Below are positions 48,669 through 57,298 of a stretch of DNA of 64,000 nucleotides, in pieces. Made by a program: the position numbers and the translations under genes. How positions within the stretch are numbered: the first letter of the stretch is position 1; each line of letters starts with the position of its first letter. Under the pieces are notes generated by a model that saw only the letters and a program-made list of their open reading frames with translations, was not told the origin of the DNA and searched no databases. The stretch comes from Ensifer adhaerens (GTDB lineage: Bacteria > Pseudomonadota > Alphaproteobacteria > Rhizobiales > Rhizobiaceae): contig NZ_LGAP01000001.1 of assembly GCF_001270265.1 (NCBI RefSeq), positions 806,001-870,000 on the forward strand, written 5' to 3'.

Positions 48669-50285
48669 TCACTCCTCCAGAATTCCGCCGGCAGCGATGA
48701 TCTGCTCCGGCGTGTCGAGGTCAAGGCGCGCAGCAGCGCCCAGCTCGACGTCGATCACCGGCAATCCACATCTCTCGACGATGTGCCTTGCCCCAACATC
48801 GCCAAGCAACTGGCCGACGGCGGCAAATGTCTGTCGCGGCAGGATAACCGGGTTGCCGCGCTGTCCGCCGGCCGTGGCTCGGATCACTGCACCCCCGCCT
48901 TCCGCAGTAAATGTATCGACGAGCCGGCGCAGGTCGGCCGCCGTTACATCAGGCATGTCGGCCAGCATCACCAGCATGCCGCCGGCCCGCGGATCGAGTG
49001 CCGAAAGCCCGGATGTCAACGACGATGCCATGCCGGACAGATAATCGGGGTTGGAGACGAGCGTCACCGGCAGGCCGCCGAGTGCCGCGCGGATCTCCGC
49101 CTCCCGGTGACCGGTGACGACGATCACCCGGCCGATATCGGCTGCAAGCGCGCTGACGACGGTGCGGCGGATGAGCGGCACGCCATCGAAGGTCGCCAGT
49201 AGCTTGTGTCCGCCTTCCGGGCCCATCCGACTGGCACGGCCAGCGGCCAGCACAACGGTTTCAACCGGCCGCAAGGCCATCGGCGCAGCAGGTTCGCGCG
49301 GCTGCGGACGGGTTGGTATCTCTTTCAAGAGGCCGCCGACGCCGAGCCCCGTAATGTCATGCGGGCTGGGCCATTCGCCGGCGAGAATGCGGTCGAGCAC
49401 CCAGTCGAAGCCGTTTTCGCGCGGGCTGCGCGCGCAGCCCGGTGCTCCGATTACCGGCACCTTACCGACGCGGCCGAGCACGATGAGATTGCCGGGATCG
49501 ACCGGCATGCCGACATGATCGACAACGCCGCCCGCACGGCGGATGGCGGCCGGAATGACATCGTCCGAATCGGCAACCGCCGAGGCACCAAAGACGATGA
49601 TGAGGTCGTGGTCGGCCTTCAAATCGCCGATTGCCGCAGCCACGGCGTCTTCCATATGGGCGACGCGCCGCTCGGTCGTCAGCTGGCTTGCGGATTGCCG
49701 CAGGCGCGCGGCCAGCACCGCATGGGTCTTGTCCATGACCTGGCGCTTCAATGATGGCAACTCGGTTGCTATCAGCGCGGCATTGCGTGCGGCGAAGGGT
49801 TTGACCTCGAAGGCAGTATGAGTACGCAACAGCGTTTCGGCCTGCTCTACCAGTGAACCTGCCAATGCAAGAGGTATGATCTTGATGGTTGCCACCATGT
49901 CGCCGGGCCGGACCGACACATGGTCTGCAAGGCAGGCGAGCGTGATGGCTGGGTCGATGCGGTTCAGGCGGTCGATGGTTTCGCGGCTGGCGACGAACAG
50001 CCCGTGTACCCGGGAATAGATGTTCACGCGGCCGGTTGCCGCTGCCGAGAACCGCAGATGGTCAGGCGCGATCGCCGCGGCGATCCGCGCCGCCGCTTCA
50101 TCCTCGAGCAGATCGCCCCGATCCGGTTGGGCGACGATCATCTCGGCGATCCCTGCCTGCGCAAGTGCCGCAATATCGGCTGAGGTCAGGAGGTGCCCCT
50201 TTGGCAATCGCAGATCGCCGGCCTTGACCGCATGCGCAAGCACAGCGCCTTCGGCTTCTGAGAGCTTGAGGGCACCAAATCTCAT
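48669..50285 (-). CDS. Molybdopterin-binding / molybdopterin cytidylyltransferase fusion
   Basis: A 538-residue two-part protein. Residues 1-330 look like a molybdopterin-binding protein of the MoeA/MoCF type, including the LIIVFGASAVADSDDVIPAAIRRAGG and VPVIGAPGCARSPRENGFD loops. Residues about 340-530 form a MobA/MocA nucleotidyltransferase with the signature VVLAAGRASRMGPEGGHKLL, GVPLIRR and MLVMLADMPDVTAADL (metal-binding D). Such an enzyme attaches CMP to molybdopterin to make the cytosine dinucleotide cofactor used by xanthine-oxidase-family enzymes. It overlaps the upstream XdhC-like gene by four bases. Fusions of this kind are known, but both parts in one chain is worth noting. Confidence 0.88.
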   Translation of the reverse strand: MRFGALKLSEAEGAVLAHAVKAGDLRLPKGHLLTSADIAALAQAGIAEMIVAQPDRGDLLEDEAAARIAAAIAPDHLRFSAAATGRVNIYSRVHGLFVASRETIDRLNRIDPAITLACLADHVSVRPGDMVATIKIIPLALAGSLVEQAETLLRTHTAFEVKPFAARNAALIATELPSLKRQVMDKTHAVLAARLRQSASQLTTERRVAHMEDAVAAAIGDLKADHDLIIVFGASAVADSDDVIPAAIRRAGGVVDHVGMPVDPGNLIVLGRVGKVPVIGAPGCARSPRENGFDWVLDRILAGEWPSPHDITGLGVGGLLKEIPTRPQPREPAAPMALRPVETVVLAAGRASRMGPEGGHKLLATFDGVPLIRRTVVSALAADIGRVIVVTGHREAEIRAALGGLPVTLVSNPDYLSGMASSLTSGLSALDPRAGGMLVMLADMPDVTAADLRRLVDTFTAEGGGAVIRATAGGQRGNPVILPRQTFAAVGQLLGDVGARHIVERCGLPVIDVELGAAARLDLDTPEQIIAAGGILEE

Positions 50286-50989
50286 CGACGCTCCTCGCTG
50301 CCGTACATGATGTCCCGACGCCGCAGCGCTTCGATGATTTCGGCGAGGATCGCAACGGCGATCTCCGCCGGGCTCGCCGCGCCGATGTCTAGCCCGATAG
50401 GCGCCTTGATCCGCGCGATCGCGTCATCGGCAAGCCCGAGGCGCCGCAGTCGTTCGACGCGGCTTGCATGGGTCTTTCTGCTGCCAAGCGCACCGACATA
50501 GAAACAGCCGGCGGCAAGGGCCGCCCGGATCGGTTCGTCATCGATCTTTGGATCGTGTGTGACGGCGACCAGGGCCGTGAACCGATCGAGCGGCCTGACC
50601 TTCAGAGCGTCCTCCGGCCATTCCGCTATCAGCTCGACGCCGGCAAAGCGTTCGGCCGTCGCGAAGGCGGTGCGCGGATCGACGACGGTGAGGTCGAAGC
50701 CTGTGCTGGGCGCCATACGCGCAAGCGCCTGGGAGATATGGACGGCGCCGACAACGAGGATACGCGGCGGTGGCAGGTAGACATTGAGAAAGAAGGACCG
50801 CCCAGCCGCCACGATTATTCCGGCCTTGCCGGAGCGAAGTGCTGCTGCCATCGCGTCAACCCATTCGTCCGGACAGCGTTCGCCTTCGACGCAAAGATGG
50901 CCCTGGCCGGTCTCAAGATCGGTGAAGACGACAGCCGCTCGTCTCCCAGCTCGCGCCGCATTTAATGCCTGAAGGGTTGCGATATCCAT
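50282..50989 (-). CDS. XdhC C-terminal-half protein (CoxF/CoxI-like)
   Basis: A 235-residue protein carrying the Rossmann domain of the XdhC/CoxI family: RILVVGAVHISQALARMAPSTGFDLTVVDPRTAFATAERF with a G-x-x-x-x-S/G loop. The conserved CFYVGALGSRKTHASRVERLRRLG follows, then IKAPIGLDIGAASPAEIAVAILAEI. The N-terminal 85 residues only partly recall the XdhC_CoxI segment. XdhC proteins bind molybdenum cofactor and help insert it, sulfurated, into xanthine-dehydrogenase-type enzymes. The other half is in the preceding 110-residue gene, three bases upstream. ATG 50989; the 3' end overlaps the cytidylyltransferase fusion gene. Confidence 0.9.
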   Translation of the reverse strand: MDIATLQALNAARAGRRAAVVFTDLETGQGHLCVEGERCPDEWVDAMAAALRSGKAGIIVAAGRSFFLNVYLPPPRILVVGAVHISQALARMAPSTGFDLTVVDPRTAFATAERFAGVELIAEWPEDALKVRPLDRFTALVAVTHDPKIDDEPIRAALAAGCFYVGALGSRKTHASRVERLRRLGLADDAIARIKAPIGLDIGAASPAEIAVAILAEIIEALRRRDIMYGSEERR

Positions 50990-50992
50990 GGT

Positions 50993-51325
50993 TCAGCCGC
51001 CAATCCGCTCGACAAGCACCCGGATCCGGCCACCACAGGAAAGTCCGACGCGCCATGCCGTCTCGTCGGCAACGCCGAATTCAAGAATCCTCGGCTTTCC
51101 CGTATCAAGGATATCGGCCGCTTCGCTGATGACTGCACCCTCGACACATCCGCCGGAAACGGAACCTTCGAAATTGCCGGCACCGTCGATCACCAAGTGG
51201 CTGCCGACCGGCCGCGGCGCAGATCCCCAGGTTTCGATCACCGTTGCAATCGCAACCCGGCGCCCTTCGCCGACCCAGGCTTCGGCGACGGCGAGCGGAT
51301 CGAGGATGTCGATTGATGCCTGCAT
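50993..51325 (-). CDS. XdhC N-terminal-half protein (XdhC_CoxI domain)
   Basis: The 110-residue product is a complete XdhC_CoxI domain: VAIATVIETWGSAPRPVGSHLVID, then FEGSVSGGCVEGAVISEA with the characteristic GG-C-VE motif that supplies the conserved cysteine, and the C-terminal SCGGRIRVLVERI. In canonical XdhC this domain is fused to the Rossmann part that here is a separate gene three bases downstream. The two halves probably work as a complex. It starts one base after the upstream CoxE-like gene, so translation is tightly coupled. No frameshift remnant is visible between the halves, so this is a genuine two-gene arrangement rather than a broken gene. Confidence 0.88.
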   Translation of the reverse strand: MQASIDILDPLAVAEAWVGEGRRVAIATVIETWGSAPRPVGSHLVIDGAGNFEGSVSGGCVEGAVISEAADILDTGKPRILEFGVADETAWRVGLSCGGRIRVLVERIGG

Positions 51326-51326
51326 G

Positions 51327-52616
51327 TTACCACCTCCCAGCGCGGCCTCCCAGCATTGCTCGATGCTCGTTCATGAACCGTCGAGGGTCGGCCTCCCCCG
51401 ACCGTTGACCCGACAGCGATTTGACCAGCGCGCCCACGGACTCAAGATTGTGCACGGCCCGGAATTCGTCAACATGCGGAAGCATCGCTTTGACGCCGCG
51501 GGCCCGCGCCTCGAAGCCGTCGAACCGCAACAGCGGATTGAGCCAGATCAGCCGGCGGCACGAGCGGTGCAGGCGATCGATCTCCTGCTCCAGTTCTACC
51601 GTATCGTCGCGCTCGAGCCCATCGGTGATCAGAAGGACGATGGCACCCTGCCCCAGCACGCGCCGCGACCAGCGTCGGTTGAACTCATGCAGGGTTTCGC
51701 CGATGCGTGTGCCGCCGGACCAGTCCTTGACCGCGGAGATGCATTCGTCGAGCGCGACATCAGGGTCGCGGTTTCGCATCGGCCGCGAAACATTCGTCAG
51801 CCGCGTGCCGAAGAGGAAGGTGTGAACGCGCTGGCGCTTTTCGCTCAGGGCATGGAGAAAATGCAGGAAGATGCGGGTGTACTGGCTCATCGACCCGGAA
51901 ATATCCGCAAGCACGACCAGCGGCGGATGAACGAGGCGCCGTTCGCGAAAGCGCGGCAAGATCAGTTCGCCGCCGAACCGCATGGCGTCGCGCATCGTTG
52001 CGCGCGGATCGATCCGGATCTGGCGCGCAGAAGCGCGGTAGCGGCGGGGCCCCCCCCCGCCGCGCGGCCGCACCAACGACGACAGCGCCCCCCTCGCCTC
52101 AGTGATTTCAGCGGCCGTCATCTGGGCGAAATCGGCCTTGCGGAAAAGCTCCCTGCCCGAGACGGTATAACGTGCGTCGACCTCGATCTCGGGTTCGTCT
52201 CGCGGCGGGCGGGCATCGTCGTGGCCAGACATCAGCGCATCGCTGACCCGCGTCTCGCCGGCTCGACGGCGCTGGCGCTCGCTCTCGCGTTCCGGTGCGA
52301 GCGGAGACATCATCGCGATCATCTTCTCGACGAGGCCGCGTGAACGCCAGAACAGACGAAAGGCCTCGTCAAAGACTGCCTGGTCCCCGTGGCGCTTGAC
52401 GAAGACGCACTGAAGTGCCGCGTAGAACTCGTCGCGCCTGCCGATGCCGATCAGGGTGACTGCGCCGATGGCGTCGGCTATCGCTCCAGGGCCGACCTTC
52501 ATCCCGGCGCGTCGCAAGGCACGGGCAAAGAAAACGATGTTGTCGGCCAGCTTTCCGTCGCCGGGCGGCATCGGCGGGAGAAGCGCACCATCAGGCGGAT
52601 GTTCTCCCGGTTCCAT
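51327..52616 (-). CDS. CoxE-like VWA-domain protein
   Basis: A 429-residue protein of the CoxE/VWA_CoxE family. After a helical N-terminal region (ADNIVFFARALRRAGMKVGPGAIADAI...) comes a charged linker (APERESERQRRRAGETR). The VWA domain covers about 215-400, with the MIDAS motif DISGSMSQYTRIFLHFLH (D-x-S-x-S) and LLITDGLERDD. CoxE works with the MoxR-like ATPase CoxD in assembling the active site of CO-dehydrogenase-type enzymes. ATG 52616 lies directly after the ATPase gene. A 9-base G/C run at 52050-52058 codes part of a Gly tetrad (PRGGGGPRR) and is a slippage-prone spot. Confidence 0.92.
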   Translation of the reverse strand: MEPGEHPPDGALLPPMPPGDGKLADNIVFFARALRRAGMKVGPGAIADAIGAVTLIGIGRRDEFYAALQCVFVKRHGDQAVFDEAFRLFWRSRGLVEKMIAMMSPLAPERESERQRRRAGETRVSDALMSGHDDARPPRDEPEIEVDARYTVSGRELFRKADFAQMTAAEITEARGALSSLVRPRGGGGPRRYRASARQIRIDPRATMRDAMRFGGELILPRFRERRLVHPPLVVLADISGSMSQYTRIFLHFLHALSEKRQRVHTFLFGTRLTNVSRPMRNRDPDVALDECISAVKDWSGGTRIGETLHEFNRRWSRRVLGQGAIVLLITDGLERDDTVELEQEIDRLHRSCRRLIWLNPLLRFDGFEARARGVKAMLPHVDEFRAVHNLESVGALVKSLSGQRSGEADPRRFMNEHRAMLGGRAGRW

Positions 52617-52618
52617 CG

Positions 52619-53575
52619 TCAGCCCGCCGCCAGCAATTCGGCCTTGACCTCGGCGAGCAGCTTGCGCCCCTCGGCTCCGTCGATCCGGGCGATGTCGTCC
52701 TGGTATTTTAGGAGAGTGCCCAGCGTATCGGCGATCGTCTCGGGGTCGAGAGCAAGCCGGTCGAGCTCTGTCAGGGCCGTCGCCCAGTCGATCGTCTCGG
52801 CAACGCCCGGGTTCTTGAAAAGATCGATCGTGCGGAGCCGCTGCACATAGGCGATGATTTCGCGCGACAAGGCTGCGTTGCAGCCCGGAACTTTTCGACG
52901 GATGATCTCGAGCTCCTGCGCTGCCCGGGGATAATCGACCCAATGATAGAGGCAACGCCGCTTCAGCGCGTCATGGATCTCCCGTGTCCGGTTGGTGGTG
53001 ATGATGACGATAGGCGGCTCAGTGGCCCGGATGGTGCCGAGTTCCGGAATGGTGACCTGGAAATCCGACAGGACCTCGAGCAGAAACGCTTCGAAGGCTT
53101 CGTCGGTGCGGTCGAGTTCGTCGATCAGGAACACCGGTGCCCGTCCGCTCTCAGCGGAAATCGCCTGAAGCACCGGGCGTCGAATGAGAAATCGTTCGGA
53201 GAAGATGTCGCTTTCGACCTTGCGTCGGTCGACCGTGCCGGCCGCTTCCGACAATCGGATCTCCAGCATCTGAGCAGGGTAGTTCCACTCATAGACGGCA
53301 GAGGCGACGTCGAGCCCCTCGTAGCACTGCAGGCGGATCAAAGGCCGATCGAGCGCACGGGCCAGCACCTTGGCGATCTCGGTCTTGCCGACACCGGCCT
53401 CGCCTTCGAGAAAGAGCGGGCGTTTCATCCGGAGCGCGAGAAACAGCACCGTCGCAAGCGCGGTGCCGGCGAGATAATCCTGTGCCTCCAGCATCGCCAT
53501 CGTTTCATCGATGGATTGGGGCAATGTGCCTGTCGCCGGCGCCATGCATCCTCCGCCACGGCCAGTTTCAGTCAT
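52619..53575 (-). CDS. MoxR-family AAA+ ATPase (CoxD-like)
   Basis: A 318-residue AAA+ ATPase of the MoxR group. Walker A is GEAGVGKTEIAK (about 58-69), Walker B VFLIDELDRTDEAF (about 145), with sensor 1 IITTNRTREIHDAL and the late helical lid. MoxR ATPases act as chaperones with VWA proteins; here the partner is the CoxE-like gene that starts two bases after this stop. Together they probably help insert the Mo/Cu-type or Mo cofactor into a hydroxylase. ATG 53575 lacks a clear ribosome binding site; the in-frame ATG at 53545, with GGAGG just upstream, may be the real start. It is the first gene of the six-gene operon. Confidence 0.93.
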   Translation of the reverse strand: MTETGRGGGCMAPATGTLPQSIDETMAMLEAQDYLAGTALATVLFLALRMKRPLFLEGEAGVGKTEIAKVLARALDRPLIRLQCYEGLDVASAVYEWNYPAQMLEIRLSEAAGTVDRRKVESDIFSERFLIRRPVLQAISAESGRAPVFLIDELDRTDEAFEAFLLEVLSDFQVTIPELGTIRATEPPIVIITTNRTREIHDALKRRCLYHWVDYPRAAQELEIIRRKVPGCNAALSREIIAYVQRLRTIDLFKNPGVAETIDWATALTELDRLALDPETIADTLGTLLKYQDDIARIDGAEGRKLLAEVKAELLAAG

Positions 53576-53667
53576 TCGTCACTATGGCTAATATAAACGC
53601 TTTATATCAGCTACTTGCAGGCTCTTTCTCACGTTCTCAGAGAGAACAGATCGCCCCTCCTGAAAAC

Positions 53668-54162
53668 CTACAGCGAGTGATATCCGCGGTCTACATAAAT
53701 GAGCGGCGGGCGCGACGGACCAAGCGCAACGTCCACGACCTCGCCGAACAGCACGATATGGGTTGCTATGGTCTTGACCTCGATCAGCCGGCAATCGAAA
53801 GCGGCGGTTGCATCAACGAGGATCGGCGAACCAGTTGCCAGCTGCGTCCATTGGCCGAGCGCAAAGCGGCGATCCATGTCGAGTTGGTCCCGGCCGGAAA
53901 AGGCGTGGGCAAGCGCACGGTGTTCGTCGCCGAGCAGGTTCAGCGCAAAGCTGTCTCCCCGCACGAAAATGTCATTGCGCGGGTTTGCTCCGTTCAGGCA
54001 GACGAGAACGGTGGGGGGACTGTCGGAAACCGAGCAGGAGGCGGTAACCGTGACTCCACGTCGCTCGCCGCCATTGGCGGCCGTGATGATCTGCACATGG
54101 CCAGCCAGACGGCTCATCGCGTCGCGATAACTTATCGGGTCCAGTCGGGTTCTCTCCAACAC
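53668..54162 (-). CDS. Flavin reductase-like FMN-binding protein
   Basis: A 164-residue protein of the flavin-reductase-like (HpaC/RutF) family: YRDAMSRLAGHVQIITAANGGERRGVTVTASCSVSDSPPTVLVCLNGANPRNDIF. The signature T-x-S-F/C-x-S-V-S and PP-x-VL elements bind FMN. FALNLLGDEHRALAHAFSG and the terminal PLIYVDRGYHSL follow. Such proteins supply reduced flavin to two-component oxygenases or act as independent reductases. The stop is TAG at 53668. It is 92 bases upstream of the MoxR-like gene in the same direction but is separated by an AT-rich gap, so it need not belong to that operon. The partner oxygenase is not in the window. Confidence 0.9.
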   Translation of the reverse strand: MLERTRLDPISYRDAMSRLAGHVQIITAANGGERRGVTVTASCSVSDSPPTVLVCLNGANPRNDIFVRGDSFALNLLGDEHRALAHAFSGRDQLDMDRRFALGQWTQLATGSPILVDATAAFDCRLIEVKTIATHIVLFGEVVDVALGPSRPPLIYVDRGYHSL

Positions 54163-54354
54163 ATCTCTCTCCGGGCGATGTCAGGCACATATAGCCGCTG
54201 GCGGAAAATATGAAACCCGCCTGCCGGAGAATCTTGCAGATCCGCGACATGGCCATGGCGCGGATCGGATGCCCATTGTTTCCACGTGCATCTTTTCCTT
54301 TGACGCCGGTTGCCACATCCTTAAAACATGCGGCCACTACAGCGCCGCGGATGA

Positions 54355-54452
54355 TGAAGGTCATGCCAAGGAATGCTGTAGCATTTTTAGACTCGCTGCA
54401 TAATCTCTCCTTGAAACCATTCCGACCTTGGGAATTATGCAGTAGCGGGGAA
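54355..54452. repeat. Diverged inverted copy of the 5.0-kb hairpin pair
   Basis: Read on the minus strand, the segment gives GCTACTGCATAATTCC...AAGG..TTATGCAGC followed by TGCTACAGCATTCCTTGG, which aligns in order with the two hairpins at 4998-5101. The TGCATAAT / ATTATGCA pairing (54401-54408 with about 54437-54444) is retained; the inner parts differ. It ends a few bases before the start of the binding-protein gene at 54457. The remaining gap 54163-54354 shows no gene. Confidence 0.6.
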
Positions 54453-54456
54453 TTGC

Positions 54457-55545
54457 ATGCTTCGTTCGATCGTTTTGAGCCTCATCGTAGCGGGAATGGC
54501 GCAAGCTGCACCTGCCGCCGCTGCCGGCGTCAAGGTCGCTGTCGTTGCCCCCGTTGAAGGACCGTTCGCCCTGCTCGGCAAACAGATCATCGATGGCGCC
54601 ACCTTCCAGGCGGGCGATCGCGGCAGCGAAATCGTCGTCATCCCCGAAACATGCGAATCGGCCGGCGCCGAAGCCTTGACCAAGGCGCTTCTGGCGGCCG
54701 GCGCCGAAGCGGCCATCGGCTTCCTCTGCACCGAGAGCCTCGACGCGACGCTGCCGGCGCTCGCCGAGGCCAACATACCGGCGGTAACGCTGAGCGTGCG
54801 TTCCGACATCCTGATGGAAGACGTGCTCAAGAAGAACTGGCCGCTGTTTCGCCTCGCCCCGAGCGGCAAGGCCGAATCGGCCGGCATCGTTGCCGCCATT
54901 ACCGCGCGTTGGAAGGGTAAGCCGATCGCCTTGATCGACGACGGCACGATCCATAGCCGCGAGCTGGTCGAGAGCGTGCGCGCAGCGCTCGGCGAAATCG
55001 GGCTGACACCGGTCTTTACAGACACCTATCGCCCCGCCCAGGAGCAGCAGATCAGCCTCGTGCGGCGCCTCGTGAAGAGCGGCGCCACGAACGTCTTCAC
55101 CGGTGGCGACCGGCAGGATACCGCCGTGATCGCGCGCGATGTGCAGGAGGAAGGCGCAAGCCTGACCTTGCTCGGCGGCGACACGTTGAATGCAGCCGAC
55201 GTGACTGTGCCGCTGGCCGACGGTGTTCTGGCGCTGACATTGCCCGATGCGGCGCGGTCGCCTGAGGGCAAGCCGGTCGCCGACGCCATGCGGTCAGCCG
55301 GCATCGAGCCGGAAGGTTATGTGCTTCAGGCATTCGGCGCCATGTCTGTTCTGGAGCAGGCCAAGGATCAGGCTGATAAGGACGAAAAGCCGTTAGCGGA
55401 GGCGCTGCTCAAGGGGCCCTACCAGACGATCCTCGGCCCGATCGCTTTCAACACGGGGCACGAGCGCGCCGACAATCCCTATCGATTGATGCAATGGCAG
55501 GCGGGCCGCTTCGTCCCCGTTGCCGACGCCGCCGGAGCGCAATGA
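54457..55545 (+). CDS. Periplasmic substrate-binding protein, Leu/Ile/Val (LivK) type
   Basis: A 362-residue exported protein with signal peptide LRSIVLSLIVAGMAQAAPAAAA (cleavage about residue 23). A type I periplasmic-binding fold follows: VKVAVVAPVEGPFALLGKQIIDGATFQA at the start, AAIGFLCTESLDATLPALAEANIPAVTLS and IALIDDGTIHSRELVESVRAALGEIG around the hinge. FGAMSVLEQAKDQ and PYQTILGPIAFNTGHERADNPYRLMQWQAGRFVPV close it. This is the branched-chain amino-acid/amide receptor family, though many members have other ligands. No permease or ATPase gene is nearby, so it is an orphan receptor or part of a scattered transporter. The S58 peptidase gene overlaps its stop codon by four bases. Confidence 0.9.
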   Translation: MLRSIVLSLIVAGMAQAAPAAAAGVKVAVVAPVEGPFALLGKQIIDGATFQAGDRGSEIVVIPETCESAGAEALTKALLAAGAEAAIGFLCTESLDATLPALAEANIPAVTLSVRSDILMEDVLKKNWPLFRLAPSGKAESAGIVAAITARWKGKPIALIDDGTIHSRELVESVRAALGEIGLTPVFTDTYRPAQEQQISLVRRLVKSGATNVFTGGDRQDTAVIARDVQEEGASLTLLGGDTLNAADVTVPLADGVLALTLPDAARSPEGKPVADAMRSAGIEPEGYVLQAFGAMSVLEQAKDQADKDEKPLAEALLKGPYQTILGPIAFNTGHERADNPYRLMQWQAGRFVPVADAAGAQ

Positions 55546-56549
55546 TGCTAGCTGGGCCACGTAACCTGATCACGGATGTCGCCGGCCTTTCCGTCGGCAA
55601 TGCCGAAGACCATCGCTTGAAATCGGGTGTCACCGCAATCGTCTGCGATCCGCCGGCAACGGCCGCCGTCCAGGTGCTCGGCGGTGCTCCCGGCGCGCGC
55701 GAAACGGATTTGCTCGAACCGCACAACACCGTGCAGACCGTCGATGCCATCATCCTGTCCGGTGGTTCGGCCTTTGGGCTGGACGCTGCATCCGGTGCGC
55801 AGGCAGCACTGAAGGAGATGGGACGCGGCTTTGCCATCGGGCCACACCGTGTGCCGATCGTGCCGGCTGCGATCCTGTTCGACCTGATCAACGGCGGCGA
55901 CAAGGACTGGGGGCAGTTCCCCCCCTACCGCGAACTTGGCTACGAGGCTGTGCGCAAAGCGGATCTGAGCTTTTCGACGGGCTCGGCAGGCGCCGGCACC
56001 GGCGCCTTGACTGCCACCTTCAAGGGCGGCCTTGGCTCCGCCTCGGTCGTGCTGCCGAACGGGATCACCGTCGGCGCGCTCGTAGCCGTCAACGCACTCG
56101 GCTCAGCGACCGTCGGCGGCACCCGGCATTTCTGGGCTGCTCCCTTCGAGAAGCAGCAAGAGTTCGGTGGGCTCGGCCTGCCCCATCCCCTGCCGGCGGA
56201 TGCATCCGATGTCCGCACGAAACTGGGCGCCAACCAGTCGGCAGCCGCCAACACCACGATCGCGGTGATCGCGACGGATGCGGTGTTGACCAAGGCCGAG
56301 GCCAAGCGCCTCGCGATCGCTGCGCATGATGGTTTCTCGCGGGCCCTGTGGCCGGCGCACACGCCGCTTGACGGTGACCTCATCTTCGCGCTTGCCACCG
56401 GCGCAAGCGGCAGGACGTTGGAGCTCCCGGATTTCCTCGATCTCGGCGCGGCTGCCGCGGCGACGATGGCGCGCGCGATCGCCCGCGGCGTCCACGACGC
56501 CACACCCGCCGAAAACGACCCATTGCCGTGCTGGTCCAGCCGCGGTTGA
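55542..56549 (+). CDS. S58-family (DmpA-like) peptidase
   Basis: A 335-residue protein of the P1/S58 family: LITDVAGLSVGNAEDHRLKSGVTAIVCDPPATAAVQVLGGAPGARETDLL at the N terminus. ILSGGSAFGLDAASGAQ, FSTGSAGAGTGALTATFKGGLGSASVVL and TTIAVIATDAVLTKAEAKRLAIAAHDGFSRAL follow, and all are standard blocks. Family members cut themselves at an internal Gly-Ser or similar bond to expose the nucleophile and act as aminopeptidases or acylases. The ATG at 55542 overlaps the end of the binding-protein gene (ATGA), a strong sign of co-expression, so the receptor may serve uptake of an amide or peptide that this enzyme then splits. That link is inference. Confidence 0.9.
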   Translation: MMLAGPRNLITDVAGLSVGNAEDHRLKSGVTAIVCDPPATAAVQVLGGAPGARETDLLEPHNTVQTVDAIILSGGSAFGLDAASGAQAALKEMGRGFAIGPHRVPIVPAAILFDLINGGDKDWGQFPPYRELGYEAVRKADLSFSTGSAGAGTGALTATFKGGLGSASVVLPNGITVGALVAVNALGSATVGGTRHFWAAPFEKQQEFGGLGLPHPLPADASDVRTKLGANQSAAANTTIAVIATDAVLTKAEAKRLAIAAHDGFSRALWPAHTPLDGDLIFALATGASGRTLELPDFLDLGAAAAATMARAIARGVHDATPAENDPLPCWSSRG

Positions 56550-56623
56550 ACCACGATTAGCACCGCGCATGTTGTTTGCGCGGCTGCGGAGTGCTATTGC
56601 GCGGGAAACAGCCGGAGCCTCTC

Positions 56624-57298
56624 ATGACCCATCCCATTCGCATTGCACCGTCGATCCTGGCGGCCGATTTTTCGAAGCTCGGACAGGAAGTCCGTGACGT
56701 CGTGGATGCCGGCGCGGATTGGATCCATCTCGATGTCATGGACGGGCATTTCGTCCCCAACATCACGTTTGGCCCCGACGTGATCAAGTCGCTGCGCCGC
56801 TATACCGAGGCGACCTTCGATTGCCACCTGATGATCTCGCCCGCCGACGGGTTCCTTGAAGCTTTTGCCAAGGCCGGCTGCGATATCCTGACGGTTCACG
56901 CCGAAGCCGGGCCGCACCTTCACCGTTCGCTGCAGACCGTCAGGTCGCTCGGCAAGAAGGCCGGCGTCTCGCTCAATCCGGCAACACCGGAAAGCGCCAT
57001 CGAATACGTGCTCGACACCGTGGATCTGGTACTGGTGATGACGGTCAACCCGGGCTTCGGCGGCCAGAAATTCATCGACGCGACGGCGGAAAAGATCCGC
57101 CGGATCAAGGCGATGATCGGCGATCGGCCGATCGAGATCGAAGTCGACGGCGGCATCGCGCCTGAAACGGCTGCAATTGCGGCCGGCGCCGGCGCAAACG
57201 TGCTCGTCGCCGGTTCGGCGATCTTCAAGGGCGGCTCGGTCGATGCCTATCGCTCCGCCATCCAGGCGATCCGCGCCCCGGCCGAAAAGGCCCGCTGA
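56624..57298 (+). CDS. rpe: Ribulose-phosphate 3-epimerase
   Basis: Interconverts ribulose-5-phosphate and xylulose-5-phosphate in the pentose-phosphate and Calvin cycles. The 224-residue TIM barrel has [19 protein letters not shown], the metal-binding [45 protein letters not shown] and [33 protein letters not shown], in family order. ATG 56624 follows CCGGAG. It is 74 bases after the peptidase gene and its stop codon overlaps the next start by one base. There are no other Calvin-cycle genes in the window, so a housekeeping role is most likely. Confidence 0.97.
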   Translation: MTHPIRIAPSILAADFSKLGQEVRDVVDAGADWIHLDVMDGHFVPNITFGPDVIKSLRRYTEATFDCHLMISPADGFLEAFAKAGCDILTVHAEAGPHLHRSLQTVRSLGKKAGVSLNPATPESAIEYVLDTVDLVLVMTVNPGFGGQKFIDATAEKIRRIKAMIGDRPIEIEVDGGIAPETAAIAAGAGANVLVAGSAIFKGGSVDAYRSAIQAIRAPAEKAR

